A stretch of DNA of 64,000 bases from Neorhizobium galegae bv. orientalis str. HAMBI 540 (GCF_000731315.1 NZ_HG938354.1:372001-436000), one strand, 5' to 3'. Numbered from the stretch's first letter, positions 26,303 to 35,097 are shown. Notes: generated by a model from the sequence alone, not told the origin. Program-made: numbers and translations.

Positions 26303-27534
26303 CAGCTTGGTTCTCTCAATGCCCTTGCCAAGCCGCTGACGTCAAAATCCCGGTCCGCTAACTCTTTGTGCGTTACCCCGGCGGGCCGCCGCAGAAGTTG
26401 TCGCGCGGCCATATGTTCGCCAGCGGCGTTGATCGTTTCCACAGCCAACAACTGGCCCATTTTAAAGCGGAATACAAGCTTTCGCCCGTCTGGCCGTTCG
26501 ATGGCATGTTCAGCGTCCGTGTCCCGCGCAAAGCCGGCAATCTGCAGCTTCCAGTGTGCCTGATCGCTCCAAAACCACGGCACGGCATCATAATTCGACG
26601 CCTTGCCGGTCAGTTTTTGGGCAATGGCACGCGCATGGTCCGTCGCCGCCTGGACGGATTCCAACCGTATCGTATCTCCGCTCTTCGGATCGGGAAAGGC
26701 TGCGCAGTCGCCAAGCGCTGAGATGTGCGGGTCGCTGGTCCCAAGCAAAGCGTCAACTGTGATGCCATTGGCAACCGCAAGACCCGCGATCTCTGCAAGC
26801 TCCGTATTTGGACGAACACCAACCGCGAGCAGGACCATCTCGCCCTCTACGATGCTTCCATCTGAAAGGCGCACGCCACGCACGCAGCCATCATCCTGGA
26901 GTACCCCTGTAACGCCTTTCCCAACGATCAGCGTCGTGCCCAATTCTTCGTGAAGCTGGCGAAAATGCTCGGACATCGCCGACGATATCGCCCTTGCCAT
27001 GAGTCGGGTCGCCGCCTCGACGACAGTGACCCGATGCCCGATCGATACCGCCACCGCCGCAAATTCGAGGCCGATGAAGCCGCCTCCGATGACGATCACC
27101 TTGCTGCATCGCGTGAGGGCGTCCCTCAAGCGATCCGTATCGGCCGCGGTCCGCAGGGAAAAGACGTTTTCGGCGTCGATCCCGGGAATGGCTGGCGCCG
27201 CGTTGCGGGCGCCTGTGGCGAAGACCAGATGGTCATAGCCGATAAAGCCGCCGGTCAGCGTCTCGACAAGTTTGTTGGATCGCTCGATCCGTATTGCCCG
27301 CTCGGGCGCGAGCAGCCGGATGCCGTTGCGCTCAAAAAAGCTCTGAGGTCTGAGCTGGATCGTCTCGGGCCGTGCATCCTTGAGATAGGCTTTGGAAAGC
27401 GGTGGGCGTTGATATGGAAGGCCGGGCTCGTCGCCGATCATAGTGATCGGATCTTCAAACCCCTCCTGGCGCAGGCTTGCAGCCAGCTGGAAACCACCCT
27501 GACCCGTGCCGATGATGACGACCCCGCTTTTCAT
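26302..27534 (-). CDS. NAD(P)H-dependent ferredoxin reductase (FAD/NAD-linked)
   Basis: Flavoprotein of 410 residues that moves electrons from NAD(P)H to the adjacent [2Fe-2S] ferredoxin. It shows the FAD Rossmann motif VVIIGTGQGGFQLA, the class motif GLPYQRPPLSKAYL, the NAD-binding VIVIGGGFIGLEFAAVA and the second FAD motif ISALGDCAAFPDP. It ends with the reductase C-terminal domain (VPWFWSDQAHWKLQIAG), as in putidaredoxin reductase relatives. The ATG at 27534 overlaps the ferredoxin stop (ATGA); the longer open frame upstream lies inside the ferredoxin and P450 genes. With ferredoxin and P450 it makes a complete class I electron-transfer chain. Confidence 0.94.
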   Translation of the reverse strand: MKSGVVIIGTGQGGFQLAASLRQEGFEDPITMIGDEPGLPYQRPPLSKAYLKDARPETIQLRPQSFFERNGIRLLAPERAIRIERSNKLVETLTGGFIGYDHLVFATGARNAAPAIPGIDAENVFSLRTAADTDRLRDALTRCSKVIVIGGGFIGLEFAAVAVSIGHRVTVVEAATRLMARAISSAMSEHFRQLHEELGTTLIVGKGVTGVLQDDGCVRGVRLSDGSIVEGEMVLLAVGVRPNTELAEIAGLAVANGITVDALLGTSDPHISALGDCAAFPDPKSGDTIRLESVQAATDHARAIAQKLTGKASNYDAVPWFWSDQAHWKLQIAGFARDTDAEHAIERPDGRKLVFRFKMGQLLAVETINAAGEHMAARQLLRRPAGVTHKELADRDFDVSGLARALREPS

Positions 27535-27854
27535 GTCTGGCTCTCCGGCAAATGGATGACGAGCCCGTCCAGATCGGGCAATATCCGGATTTGACAGGAG
27601 AGACGACTTGTCGGCCTGACCTCGCTGGAGGCGCTCTCCAGCATGTCGTCTTCTCCGTCCGACCTTGGCCCCACGCGTTCTTTCCACGCGGCATCGACGT
27701 AACAGTGGCAGGTCGCGCACATCATCGACCCGCCGCATTCGGCTACAATGCCGTCGATGTCGTTGGCGAGTGCAGTCCGCATGACATTGTCTCCATCGAT
27801 CGCATCGACGGCGGTTTCGGCTCCATCAGGGGAAATGAAGATGACTTTGGTCAC
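27531..27854 (-). CDS. [2Fe-2S] ferredoxin (adrenodoxin/putidaredoxin type)
   Basis: Soluble electron carrier of 107 residues. The iron-sulphur ligands are C40, C46, C49 and C87, set in AECGGSMMCATCHCYV and RLSCQIR, the vertebrate-type spacing C-x5-C-x2-C. The acidic helix GEDDMLESASSEVRPTSRL is the usual interaction surface with reductase and P450. It lies 9 bp after the P450 stop and overlaps the reductase gene. Such ferredoxins (palustrisredoxin, putidaredoxin) are normally specific partners of the neighbouring P450. Confidence 0.95.
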   Translation of the reverse strand: MTKVIFISPDGAETAVDAIDGDNVMRTALANDIDGIVAECGGSMMCATCHCYVDAAWKERVGPRSDGEDDMLESASSEVRPTSRLSCQIRILPDLDGLVIHLPESQT

Positions 27855-27863
27855 AGGTGCCTC

Positions 27864-29087
27864 CTATTTGGCGATGAAGCGCAGCTGCATGTGATCGAGC
27901 GCGCGGATCGCGTTGTTGGGGCGCCAGACGGCTTCACCGGCAAATTCGATGTGGTCGACCCGTTCAGCTAGCACGCTCAGTACCGCCTCAAGTTCGAGGC
28001 GGGCGAGATTCTGCCCGACGCAGCCGTGGATGCCCGCACCGAAAGCCATGTGTCCGACCGGCTTGCGGTCGATGCGGAACACTTCCGGATCACCCCATTT
28101 CGCCGGGTCCAGATTGGCCGATGCCAGCGCGCACAGGATCTTAGTACCTTCAGCGATCGGCAACCCGGCAACTTCGGTGTCCTGGTTCGCTGTGCGGGTG
28201 AACGTGTGGACAGGGGAGGTGAAGCGTAGCACTTCCTCGAAACAGGGCCGGGCAAGCGACGGATCTGCCTTCAGCCGTTCGAATTCCTGCGGATTGGAGG
28301 CAAGGCACCAGAGTGCGCTGCCGATGCCGGTGACGGTGGTGTCGACACCGGCGGACAGGAAGGAACGCACTAACATCGCGGCCTCGTCCTCGGTGACCTC
28401 GCCGTCGTCCGCCGCGCCATAGATCAAGGCCCCGAGGCCATCCTTGGTCAAACGATCACGGGCGCAGGCAGCAGTGATCCATGGCACGATGTCGGACGCC
28501 TGCGCCATCGCCGCCAGGCGAAACTTGTTGTCCGGGCCAAGGGCATTGAACACCATTGCTCCGTAATCAACCAGACGCCGCCGGTCGCTGTCGATCATGC
28601 CCACGGCTTTGGGAAAGACCGCGACGGGGAAAGCCTCGGCGAGCTCGGCGACGGCTTCGAAACTGCCCTGTTCGATCAGCTGGTCGATGATCCTTTCCGC
28701 TGCGCGCCGGAAATCCTCCTTCAGGCCGGCGATGGCCTTTGGCGACAAGGCCCGCGCCATCACCTTTCGGGTCTTAGTATGATCCGGTGGATCGACTTCG
28801 AGGATGATCGATGGTGGCCGCCAGGGCTTGCCGTACTTGAAGTCATTGAGACCAACGCCGCGGGAAGAGACGAAGCGGTTGTGGTCGGAGAAAATCTCGC
28901 GGGTTTCCTCGTAGCGGCCCGATGCCAGGACCGACCATTTCGGGATATAGACAAGCGGTCCCCGCGCGCGCAACTCGGCATAATAATCGCCGGAATTCAG
29001 CAAGACAGATTCCGCGTAGGGATCAATATCCCAGACCGGAATGCCGGCGGCCGGCTGGAACGCCATGTGGCCTTCGATCATGTTCAT
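27864..29087 (-). CDS. Cytochrome P450, CYP199A-like aromatic-acid monooxygenase
   Basis: Bacterial class I P450 of 407 residues. The heme motif FGAGIHGCVGQ places the thiolate at C356, and the I-helix is RSFLSAGVDTT with the acid-alcohol pair D249/T250. The K-helix ExxR is present (EEVLRF). The segment SSRGVGLNDFKYGKPWRPPS closely resembles CYP199A2/A4 of Rhodopseudomonas palustris as I recall them, enzymes that O-demethylate or hydroxylate para-substituted benzoates. The R241-S242 pair before the I-helix, which contacts the substrate carboxylate in CYP199A4, is kept. A strong AGGAGG precedes the ATG. It lies between a branched-chain-type ABC importer and its own redox partners, supporting a transported aromatic acid as substrate. 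Confidence 0.9.
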   Translation of the reverse strand: MNMIEGHMAFQPAAGIPVWDIDPYAESVLLNSGDYYAELRARGPLVYIPKWSVLASGRYEETREIFSDHNRFVSSRGVGLNDFKYGKPWRPPSIILEVDPPDHTKTRKVMARALSPKAIAGLKEDFRRAAERIIDQLIEQGSFEAVAELAEAFPVAVFPKAVGMIDSDRRRLVDYGAMVFNALGPDNKFRLAAMAQASDIVPWITAACARDRLTKDGLGALIYGAADDGEVTEDEAAMLVRSFLSAGVDTTVTGIGSALWCLASNPQEFERLKADPSLARPCFEEVLRFTSPVHTFTRTANQDTEVAGLPIAEGTKILCALASANLDPAKWGDPEVFRIDRKPVGHMAFGAGIHGCVGQNLARLELEAVLSVLAERVDHIEFAGEAVWRPNNAIRALDHMQLRFIAK

Positions 29088-29108
29088 AGTCGCTTCCTCC
29101 TCATCCGG

Positions 29109-29816
29109 TCAGTGCTGGGCGACGCCAATGTGGCGCTCCAGTAGTTCCGGTCGTTGTTTCAGGGCGGCGGCGCTGCCGTCGTAGGCGATCGACCCATTGG
29201 CGAGAATGACGGCGCGGGTCGCGAAGGCCAGGGCAGCAACGGCATGCTGCTCGACCAGAATCACGGTGCGCCTTCCGTCGGCCGCCAGTTGCTCGAAAGC
29301 AATCATGAGCTGTTCGCAGATGACTGGCGCCAGGCCTTCCAACGGCTCATCGAGCAGGATTATGCCGGGCTCGGTCATGAGGGTGCGCGCTATGGCCAGC
29401 ATCTGTTGTTCGCCGCCGGAAAGCTGGGTGCCGCCGTTCCTGCGCCGTTCCTTGAGGCGCGGGAAAAGCGCATAGGCTTCCTCCAGCGACGCGTTGCCAC
29501 GCATCACGGCTGTGAGGTTTTCTTCTACGGTGAGCGAGGGAAAGATATCTCGGGTCTGCGGCACCAGGCCGAGCCCCCGCATCGATCGCTGGTGCGGCGA
29601 AAAACGGGAAATATCCTCGCCGGCCAGCGACACGCGTCCACTATGAAGGCGCGTGAGACCCATGACTGTCGATAGCAGGGTCGTTTTGCCGGCGCCGTTG
29701 CGGCCGATCACGGCGACCCGTTCGCTTCGCGAAACGCTCAGAGAAAGACCACGCAGGATATGCGTCTGTCCGTATCCGGCCGTCACGTCTTTGAGGCAAA
29801 GCACGGTCTCAGACAT
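29109..29816 (-). CDS. livF: Branched-chain-type ABC transporter ATP-binding protein LivF
   Basis: ATPase of 235 residues with Walker A GRNGAGKTTLLST, signature QLSGGEQQML and Walker B GIILLDEPLEGLAP, then VEQH. The short LivF form and the ENLTAVMRG segment place it as the LivF partner of LivG. Its start overlaps the livG stop by 8 bp. In this operon the Liv-type importer is joined to a P450 system, so the cargo is more likely an aromatic carboxylate than leucine. Confidence 0.94.
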   Translation of the reverse strand: MSETVLCLKDVTAGYGQTHILRGLSLSVSRSERVAVIGRNGAGKTTLLSTVMGLTRLHSGRVSLAGEDISRFSPHQRSMRGLGLVPQTRDIFPSLTVEENLTAVMRGNASLEEAYALFPRLKERRRNGGTQLSGGEQQMLAIARTLMTEPGIILLDEPLEGLAPVICEQLMIAFEQLAADGRRTVILVEQHAVAALAFATRAVILANGSIAYDGSAAALKQRPELLERHIGVAQH

Positions 29817-30555
29817 GGCTTTCTCCGAGATAGAGTTTGCGCACCATAGGGTCGCGGCCGATCTGTTCGGGCGTGCCTTCTGTCAGGATGCGTCCATTGA
29901 CCAGCACGACGATCGAGCGCGCGACGCGGAAGACAAGGTCCATGTCGTGCTCGATGATCAGCACGGCGAGATCGCCGGGCAGCCGCTCGATCGCCTGCAG
30001 GATCAGATGGCTTTCACTGGAAGGAACACCGGCCGCGGGCTCGTCGAGGATCACCACCCGTGGCTTCAGCGCGAGTGTGAGAGCCAATTCCACCAGCCTT
30101 TGCTGCCCATAGGCGAGCAATTGGACCGGTCTGTCGGCGAGCGTTAACAGCGCAAACTGGTCAAGAAGAGCCTCGATTTCCGCTTCGACTTCACGATCGC
30201 GCGCGGCGCGGCCGAAGATCCGGCCGCCGTGGCCTCGTCGCTCCAGTATCGGCAAACGAATGTTTTCACGCACCGTGAGGCTGCGGAACAGCGTGGTGAT
30301 CTGGAAGGTCTTGGCAATGCCGCGCTTGACCCTCTGGGATTCGCCAAGCGCGCCGATATCAGCGCCATCGAACCGGATCGTGCCCGCAGTTGGCGTCAGC
30401 TTGCCCGTTACCAGATTAGCGAACGTGGTCTTGCCTGCACCGTTTGGTCCGATTAGTGCCTTTCGCGCGCCGGGCGCCAGGTCGAAATCAATGCCCTCCG
30501 CCACCGTCAGGCCACCGAAGGACTTTTTCAGTCCTCTTACCTCAAGGCCTTGCAT
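29809..30555 (-). CDS. livG: Branched-chain-type ABC transporter ATP-binding protein LivG
   Basis: ATPase of 248 residues with Walker A GPNGAGKTTFANLV, LLAYGQQRLVELA as the variant LivG signature and Walker B VVILDEPAAGV, followed by IEHDMDLVF, the typical LivG H-loop. The ATG at 30555 has GGGAGGAA upstream and lies 14 bp inside the end of livM; the longer open frame overlaps livM and is rejected. It pairs with LivF to drive the importer. Confidence 0.94.
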   Translation of the reverse strand: MQGLEVRGLKKSFGGLTVAEGIDFDLAPGARKALIGPNGAGKTTFANLVTGKLTPTAGTIRFDGADIGALGESQRVKRGIAKTFQITTLFRSLTVRENIRLPILERRGHGGRIFGRAARDREVEAEIEALLDQFALLTLADRPVQLLAYGQQRLVELALTLALKPRVVILDEPAAGVPSSESHLILQAIERLPGDLAVLIIEHDMDLVFRVARSIVVLVNGRILTEGTPEQIGRDPMVRKLYLGESHV

Positions 30556-31537
30556 TGTCGTTCCTCCCAAGAAGGGTAGCGATTGCCTTGGGTACTCCCA
30601 GCACGCCGGCCGGCACAAAGAAGACGATACCAAGTACCAGCGCGCCGATGACAAACAACCAGTTGAAAGGATCGACCGCGGCGGCGACGTGATGAACGGT
30701 CATGAAGATGACGACGCCGATAATCGCTCCGTAGAGCCGGCCCGCGCCGCCGAGGATCAGCATGATCAGCGCTTCTGCGGAAAGGTTGAAGGCGAAGGAT
30801 TCAAGGCTGACGAGCTGCGTTACCTGAGCCGCAAGCGCTCCGGCGATACCGGCAATGGCGCCGCCGATCGTATAGACCGTCACAAGGCGCCAGTAGACCG
30901 GGCTGCCGATCGCTACCATGCGCACACCGCTGTCCTTGATGCCGCGGATCGACAGGCCCAACGGTGACGCCGTGACGATCTTGAGTGCCATGTAACAGAT
31001 GCAGACGATCGCCAGTGCGTACCAGTAGCCGGTACGTCCGATAAAATCGAACTTGAAGATGCCGAGAACAGGCTCCATGCGGATTCCGCGTAGTCCGTCC
31101 GCGCCGCCGGTCACGTCCCGAGCCTTGTTCGCGATTTCCTGGCAAATTGACGTGACGGCGATGGAAAGCATCAACAGCGTCAGACCATGGGCGCGCATCA
31201 GCAAGAGGCCCGAAACGAAGGCGAGCAACGCGCCTGCGAATGCGCCGACCAGCAGCCCGGTGACCGGATCTCCGGACACATGGACGGCAAACAGGCCGGC
31301 AGCGTAAGCGCCCGCACCGTAGAGTGCCGCATGACCAAGCGTCGCGATGCCGGCATAACCGAGGACCAGATCCAGCGACAGGACAAACAGGATCATCACC
31401 AGGAAACGTGTGATCAGTGCCAGGTCATAGGGAAAAGCGAAATAAGCGGCGACGGCGATAGCCAGCATCAAGATTTCCGGCAGGAAAGGTAGGTGCCGTG
31501 TGCGGGGTTTCGCTAAGGGGATGTCCTGGGCGGCCAT
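30542..31537 (-). CDS. livM: Branched-chain-type ABC transporter permease LivM
   Basis: Inner-membrane permease of 331 residues with about nine helices. It carries the LivM hallmarks DLVLGYAGIATLGHAALYGAGAYA and GGAGRLYGAIIGVVIFM; the EAA-type cytoplasmic loop is IRGIKDSGVRMVAIG. The start follows the livH stop by one base. It forms the channel with LivH. Confidence 0.94.
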   Translation of the reverse strand: MAAQDIPLAKPRTRHLPFLPEILMLAIAVAAYFAFPYDLALITRFLVMILFVLSLDLVLGYAGIATLGHAALYGAGAYAAGLFAVHVSGDPVTGLLVGAFAGALLAFVSGLLLMRAHGLTLLMLSIAVTSICQEIANKARDVTGGADGLRGIRMEPVLGIFKFDFIGRTGYWYALAIVCICYMALKIVTASPLGLSIRGIKDSGVRMVAIGSPVYWRLVTVYTIGGAIAGIAGALAAQVTQLVSLESFAFNLSAEALIMLILGGAGRLYGAIIGVVIFMTVHHVAAAVDPFNWLFVIGALVLGIVFFVPAGVLGVPKAIATLLGRNDNARP

Positions 31538-31538
31538 C

Positions 31539-32399
31539 TTATACCCTTCCCAAGAGGCCGGCCGGCCGCAAGGCGAGCAAGGCCATGACCGCAGCGAGGA
31601 AGACCACCGTGCCGAAATCCGGGATCAGATAGCGCGAGGCCGTTTCGAGTGTGCCGAGCGCGAGCGCCGCAACGAACGAACCGGAAATCGAGCCAAGTCC
31701 GCCAACAGAGACCACGATCAGGAACAGCACCATGTAGCGCAGCGGATAGTAGGCGTCGATCGGCAGGAGTTCGGCGCCGAGAATGCCGCCAAGCGCGGCC
31801 AGCCCCGCCCCGAGACAGAAGGTGGCGGCGTAGATCCTATCGGTATCGATGCCGAGCGCACTGGCGATGTTGCGGTTGTCGACAGCTGCCCGCAGACGCG
31901 TTCCGAAACGACTGCGCTCTATGGTCAGATAGAGGGCTGCGATGACAGCCAGCCCAGCCAGGATGACCACCAGCCGATGCGCGGGAAGCACGCGAAAGCC
32001 GAGATCGACCGATTGCTGGAGGGAGGCGGGCAGGGGGATCGCCAAAAGGCTTGAGCCCAGAAACTTGCTGACGACTGCGATCACCATGAAGGTGAGGCCG
32101 ATTGTCGCCAGCACCTGCTGCAGTTCGCCGAGCCTGTAGACGCGTCGGAATAAAACACGTTCACCGGCAAGTGCGACGATGACGACGCCGGCTATGGCAA
32201 GCGGTACGGCGGTGAGATAGCCGATGCCGGCATGCAGGATCAGCACATGAGCAAGCACGCCGCCAATGAGAGCAAAGGCGCCGTGGGCGAGGTTGATCAC
32301 CCGCATCAGGCCCATGGTCACCGACAGGCCGACGGAGATCATGAACAGGATCATTCCGTAAGCTATGCCGTCTATGGCGATATTGAATAAGAGCGACAT
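31539..32399 (-). CDS. livH: Branched-chain-type ABC transporter permease LivH
   Basis: Inner-membrane permease of 286 residues with about eight helices, beginning IAIDGIAYGMILFMISVGLS and containing GLMRVINLAHGAFALIG, both diagnostic of LivH; the cytoplasmic loop is RLRAAVDNRNIASALGID. CCGGAGGGATA precedes the ATG. It is separated from the upstream solute-binding protein by 124 bp containing a strong hairpin (32490-32513), which may lower permease expression relative to the binding protein. Confidence 0.94.
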   Translation of the reverse strand: MSLLFNIAIDGIAYGMILFMISVGLSVTMGLMRVINLAHGAFALIGGVLAHVLILHAGIGYLTAVPLAIAGVVIVALAGERVLFRRVYRLGELQQVLATIGLTFMVIAVVSKFLGSSLLAIPLPASLQQSVDLGFRVLPAHRLVVILAGLAVIAALYLTIERSRFGTRLRAAVDNRNIASALGIDTDRIYAATFCLGAGLAALGGILGAELLPIDAYYPLRYMVLFLIVVSVGGLGSISGSFVAALALGTLETASRYLIPDFGTVVFLAAVMALLALRPAGLLGRV

Positions 32400-32489
32400 T
32401 ATCCCTCCGGAAGACAGCCGTGCTCGTTATCCGCAGGCGATGCGCGGATGATGCGTTGCGTCTTCATGGTGTGACTTGTGTGATCTCAT

Positions 32490-32513
32490 CCGGCCTCGCC
32501 TCAACGAGGCCGG
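32490..32513 (-). terminator. Intercistronic hairpin between solute-binding protein and livH
   Basis: Perfect 9-bp stem CCGGCCTCG / CGAGGCCGG with a 6-nt loop, 10 bp after the binding-protein stop. There is no T run, so it probably protects the binding-protein mRNA end or partly terminates. Confidence 0.65.
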
Positions 32514-32523
32514 AACGATAGGG

Positions 32524-33684
32524 CTACTGGGTCCAACCGAGATCGCCGACAGTGGCGATCACGCTCTTTTCACGATTGACGAGCTGGCCGCTGGCTTTGT
32601 CGCGCTCCACATCCCGGATGTAGACGTTCTGCTTGACCGTGCGAGTTTCGGGGTCCATCTCGACCGGTCCACGCGGGCTTTCCCATTTCAGCGTTTTCGC
32701 CGCTACGAGAGCTTTCGGACCGTCGTTCCCTGCGGCTTTTACCATCTCGTAAATCAGATGGGTGCCGTCATAGGCGCCAACCGACGCCCAGTTCGCAACA
32801 GCTCCGGGAAATTTCTTGGTTAGTGCATCAACGAATTCGCGCCCGACGGCGCTGTCATGGGCGGCGGAATAGTGAAATGCGGTTGTCAGGCCGATCGCCG
32901 CGTCCCCGAGCGCCTGCAAATTGGATTCTTCGGTCTCCGCAGTCCCGAGAAAGCGGATTCCCCCACCGGCAAGACCGTTCTCGTTATAGGTCTTGGTGAA
33001 CCCGAAGGTCGGTGGACCGCCGGGCAGGAAGGCGAAGACCGCATTAGGTGCCTTGCTGCGAACGCGTTGGATAAATGGGGTGAAGTCCGTCGTGGCGACC
33101 GGCATGCGGATCGCGTCGATGACCTTGCCGCCCTTCTTTTCAAAAGCGGCCTTGAAAGCCTTTTCTGCATCAATACCGGGACCATAATCCGATACGGCAG
33201 TGACGACCGTCTTCAAGCCCTGATCAAAGGCCCATTCGGCCAATGGTGCGGTGACCTGCCAGAGGGTATAGCTGGAACGCAGGAAATAGGGCGATCCCTT
33301 ATTGATGGATGAGGTGGCTGCGTTGAAGATGACCGTGGGAGTTTCCGATTGGTCAATCAGCGGGGCGACTGCGAGCGCGTTCGGCGTAAAGGTGAATCCG
33401 GCAAGATAATCGACCTTCTCGCGGATCAGCAGTTCCTGCGCCAGCGTCTTGGCGACGTCGGGATTGGAACCGCCGACATCCTTGTAAATGAATTCGATCG
33501 TGTGCCCGCCAGCCTGTTTGCCGTGTTTGGCGGTATAGATTTCGATCGCTTCCTTGTACTGTTTGCCATAGATGGCGAACGGGCCAGAGAACTCTGCGAT
33601 GACGCCGACCTTGATCGTATCCGCCCAACAAACGCCGGCGGAAAGCATCGCGGCCGCAAACGCAGCGCGTTTCAGAATATTCAT
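32524..33684 (-). CDS. ABC transporter substrate-binding protein (LivK/aromatic-acid type)
   Basis: Periplasmic type I binding protein of 386 residues. A signal peptide (LKRAAFAAAMLSAGVCWA, cut before DTIKVG) is followed by VIAEFSGPFAIYGKQYKEAIE, the family's ligand-pocket start, with GFTFTPNALAVAPLIDQ and TTDFTPFIQRVRSKAPNAVF. The ATG at 33684 has GGGAGGATCACA upstream; the open frame continues upstream through the promoter and is not coding. It is the first gene of the nine-gene operon and lies directly behind the MarR-type operators. Relatives bind benzoate-, hydroxybenzoate- or coumarate-like acids as often as amino acids, fitting the P450 next door. Confidence 0.92.
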   Translation of the reverse strand: MNILKRAAFAAAMLSAGVCWADTIKVGVIAEFSGPFAIYGKQYKEAIEIYTAKHGKQAGGHTIEFIYKDVGGSNPDVAKTLAQELLIREKVDYLAGFTFTPNALAVAPLIDQSETPTVIFNAATSSINKGSPYFLRSSYTLWQVTAPLAEWAFDQGLKTVVTAVSDYGPGIDAEKAFKAAFEKKGGKVIDAIRMPVATTDFTPFIQRVRSKAPNAVFAFLPGGPPTFGFTKTYNENGLAGGGIRFLGTAETEESNLQALGDAAIGLTTAFHYSAAHDSAVGREFVDALTKKFPGAVANWASVGAYDGTHLIYEMVKAAGNDGPKALVAAKTLKWESPRGPVEMDPETRTVKQNVYIRDVERDKASGQLVNREKSVIATVGDLGWTQ

Positions 33685-33742
33685 TGTGATCCTCCCAAAC
33701 CACGTTTCCAATCGCCGGCCACTCCTCGCACCAGGCAATATG

Positions 33743-33758
33743 AGTTGCGATCGCAACT
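33743..33758. promoter_or_regulatory. Predicted MarR operator 1 (perfect palindrome)
   Basis: AGTTGCGATCGCAACT, a perfect 16-bp palindrome just downstream of the predicted -10 element of the leftward operon. Confidence 0.7.
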
Positions 33759-33764
33759 GATCGG

Positions 33765-33792
33765 AACATATATCATCGTGTTGCGATGTCAA
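33765..33792 (-). promoter_or_regulatory. Predicted sigma-70 promoter of the transporter-P450 operon
   Basis: The bottom strand has a perfect -35 TTGACA (33787-33792), a 16-bp spacer and -10 TATGTT (33765-33770). The -35 element lies inside operator 2 and operator 1 covers the expected start site. Confidence 0.6.
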
Positions 33793-33794
33793 CT
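33779..33794. promoter_or_regulatory. Predicted MarR operator 2
   Basis: TGTTGCGATGTCAACT matches operator 1 at 13 of 16 positions. It is 36 bp centre-to-centre from operator 1 and overlaps the -35 element. Confidence 0.62.
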
Positions 33795-34380
33795 CAACGA
33801 TCTCATGACTTCCGCCAGCCACCGGGTGGCCAAGACGCAATTCTCTGATCCGCACCAGAATCGCGATGGCCTCAAGATAGCCGTGGCCGCCTTCGTTGAA
33901 GGGGCTGGCCTCGTCCTCGATGCTTCCCGGCATAAGGCTCCAGACAGGGGAGATATTGGTGGCGGCTGAAGGCGAGCAGCTTTCGGACGCTTTCATTCGA
34001 GGAGCCACCGAGGATGAGAGGTGTCGATCTCAGAATGATAGGCTAGCTATATCGCCGCCATCTGTCCGCGGGCCCGGGCCGGGCCGTTGCCCCTGAAGTA
34101 TCAGCCCGGCATCCACCGTCAGGCGCCTAAACACACCCCACTCCGTCATCAGGATGGTTAAGAAGAAGAACACGCTTCATCAGGGGTCAGTGTATTATCA
34201 TTCGGGATTCGAGGGAGCGGCCGTGCACCATTTCTACGAGGCGGAGGAGTAAGATCATCTGAGATTCCCTGCTGAGACTACCTCATCGGGGACAGACCCT
34301 TGCGGCGGATTCAAGCATGTGCCCGCCGGAAGCCTGTCGCCGGACACGGAAGACGAGGTGGAGATCGGACGGTCGAAACG
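33795..34380. other. Long intergenic region, no gene recognised
   Basis: About 590 bp between the P450-operon promoter and the end of ribB. Open frames exist (for example leftward through 33800-34008), but none has a ribosome-binding site or a recognisable product. The part at 34090-34370 looks like eroded coding or insertion-element DNA, but no family could be named. Confidence 0.4.
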
Positions 34381-35007
34381 TCAGGCCGCCTTGCTGTTCA
34401 ACGATGCCGTGCGGTAGGCGACAAGATCCTCTATGGTAATCAGGTGAAGACCATGTCGGCCTGCAAATGCTTCGAGTTCAGGAAGGCGCGCCATGGTGCC
34501 ATCATCGTTCGCAACCTCGCAGATTACGCCTGAAGGCGACAGGCCGGCCAGCCGCGACAGGTCTACCGCTGCTTCCGTGTGACCGGGGCGGGCGAGAACA
34601 CCTTTAGGATGGGCTCGCAGAGGGAAGATATGGCCCGGCCGAGCGAAATCCTCGGGTCGGGAACCGTCCGTCACCAGGGCGCGAACGGTTGCGGCACGGT
34701 CTGCAGCAGAAATGCCGGTTGAGGTTCCGGGAATATAATCTACCGAAACCGTGAAAGCAGTTTTGAGCATCTCGGTGTTGCGGGAGACCATCAACGGAAT
34801 CTCGAGTTCATCGAGGCGCCCGCCCTCCATCGGGACGCAGATCAGCCCCCGGGCGTGGTTCATCATGAACGCGATCGCCTGAGGCGTGATCTTGTCCGAA
34901 GCGATCAGAAGATCACCTTCATTTTCCCGGTCGCGATCGTCGACAACGACAACGATCTCTCCGCGAGCGATCGCGGCGACTGCATCTTCAATCTTTGAAA
35001 TTGCCAC
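34381..35007 (-). CDS. ribB: 3,4-dihydroxy-2-butanone-4-phosphate synthase
   Basis: Cytosolic riboflavin enzyme of 208 residues that converts ribulose 5-phosphate to 3,4-dihydroxy-2-butanone 4-phosphate and formate. It has the acidic metal motif VVDDRDRENEGDL near residue 25, MNHARGLICVPM, the substrate loop YIPGTSTGISAADRA and RPGHTEAAVDL. The length is that of a stand-alone RibB, with no GTP cyclohydrolase II domain. Translation starts at GTG 35007 after AAAGGCAAGAAGA. An FMN riboswitch lies in its leader (35122-35262), which confirms the assignment. It is probably a second, flavin-controlled copy beside a main rib operon elsewhere. The extra flavin would suit the nearby flavoenzymes, but that link is inference. 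Confidence 0.96.
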   Translation of the reverse strand: MAISKIEDAVAAIARGEIVVVVDDRDRENEGDLLIASDKITPQAIAFMMNHARGLICVPMEGGRLDELEIPLMVSRNTEMLKTAFTVSVDYIPGTSTGISAADRAATVRALVTDGSRPEDFARPGHIFPLRAHPKGVLARPGHTEAAVDLSRLAGLSPSGVICEVANDDGTMARLPELEAFAGRHGLHLITIEDLVAYRTASLNSKAA

Positions 35008-35097
35008 TCTTCTTGCCTTTCAAGGGTTAGCCGGTGTGAAACGGCGTGCATGGCCTGTGAGCCACCAATATCCCTTGGGCGAACAATGCGATGATGC

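Noticed and set aside
33685..34008. N-terminal extension of the Liv-type binding protein
   Set aside because: It would run through the promoter and operators and remove the signal peptide from the N-terminus; the ATG at 33684 has a strong ribosome-binding site.
34090..34370. Possible transposase or pseudogene remnant upstream of the P450 operon
   Set aside because: Texture resembles decayed insertion DNA, but no transposase motif or terminal repeat could be recognised.
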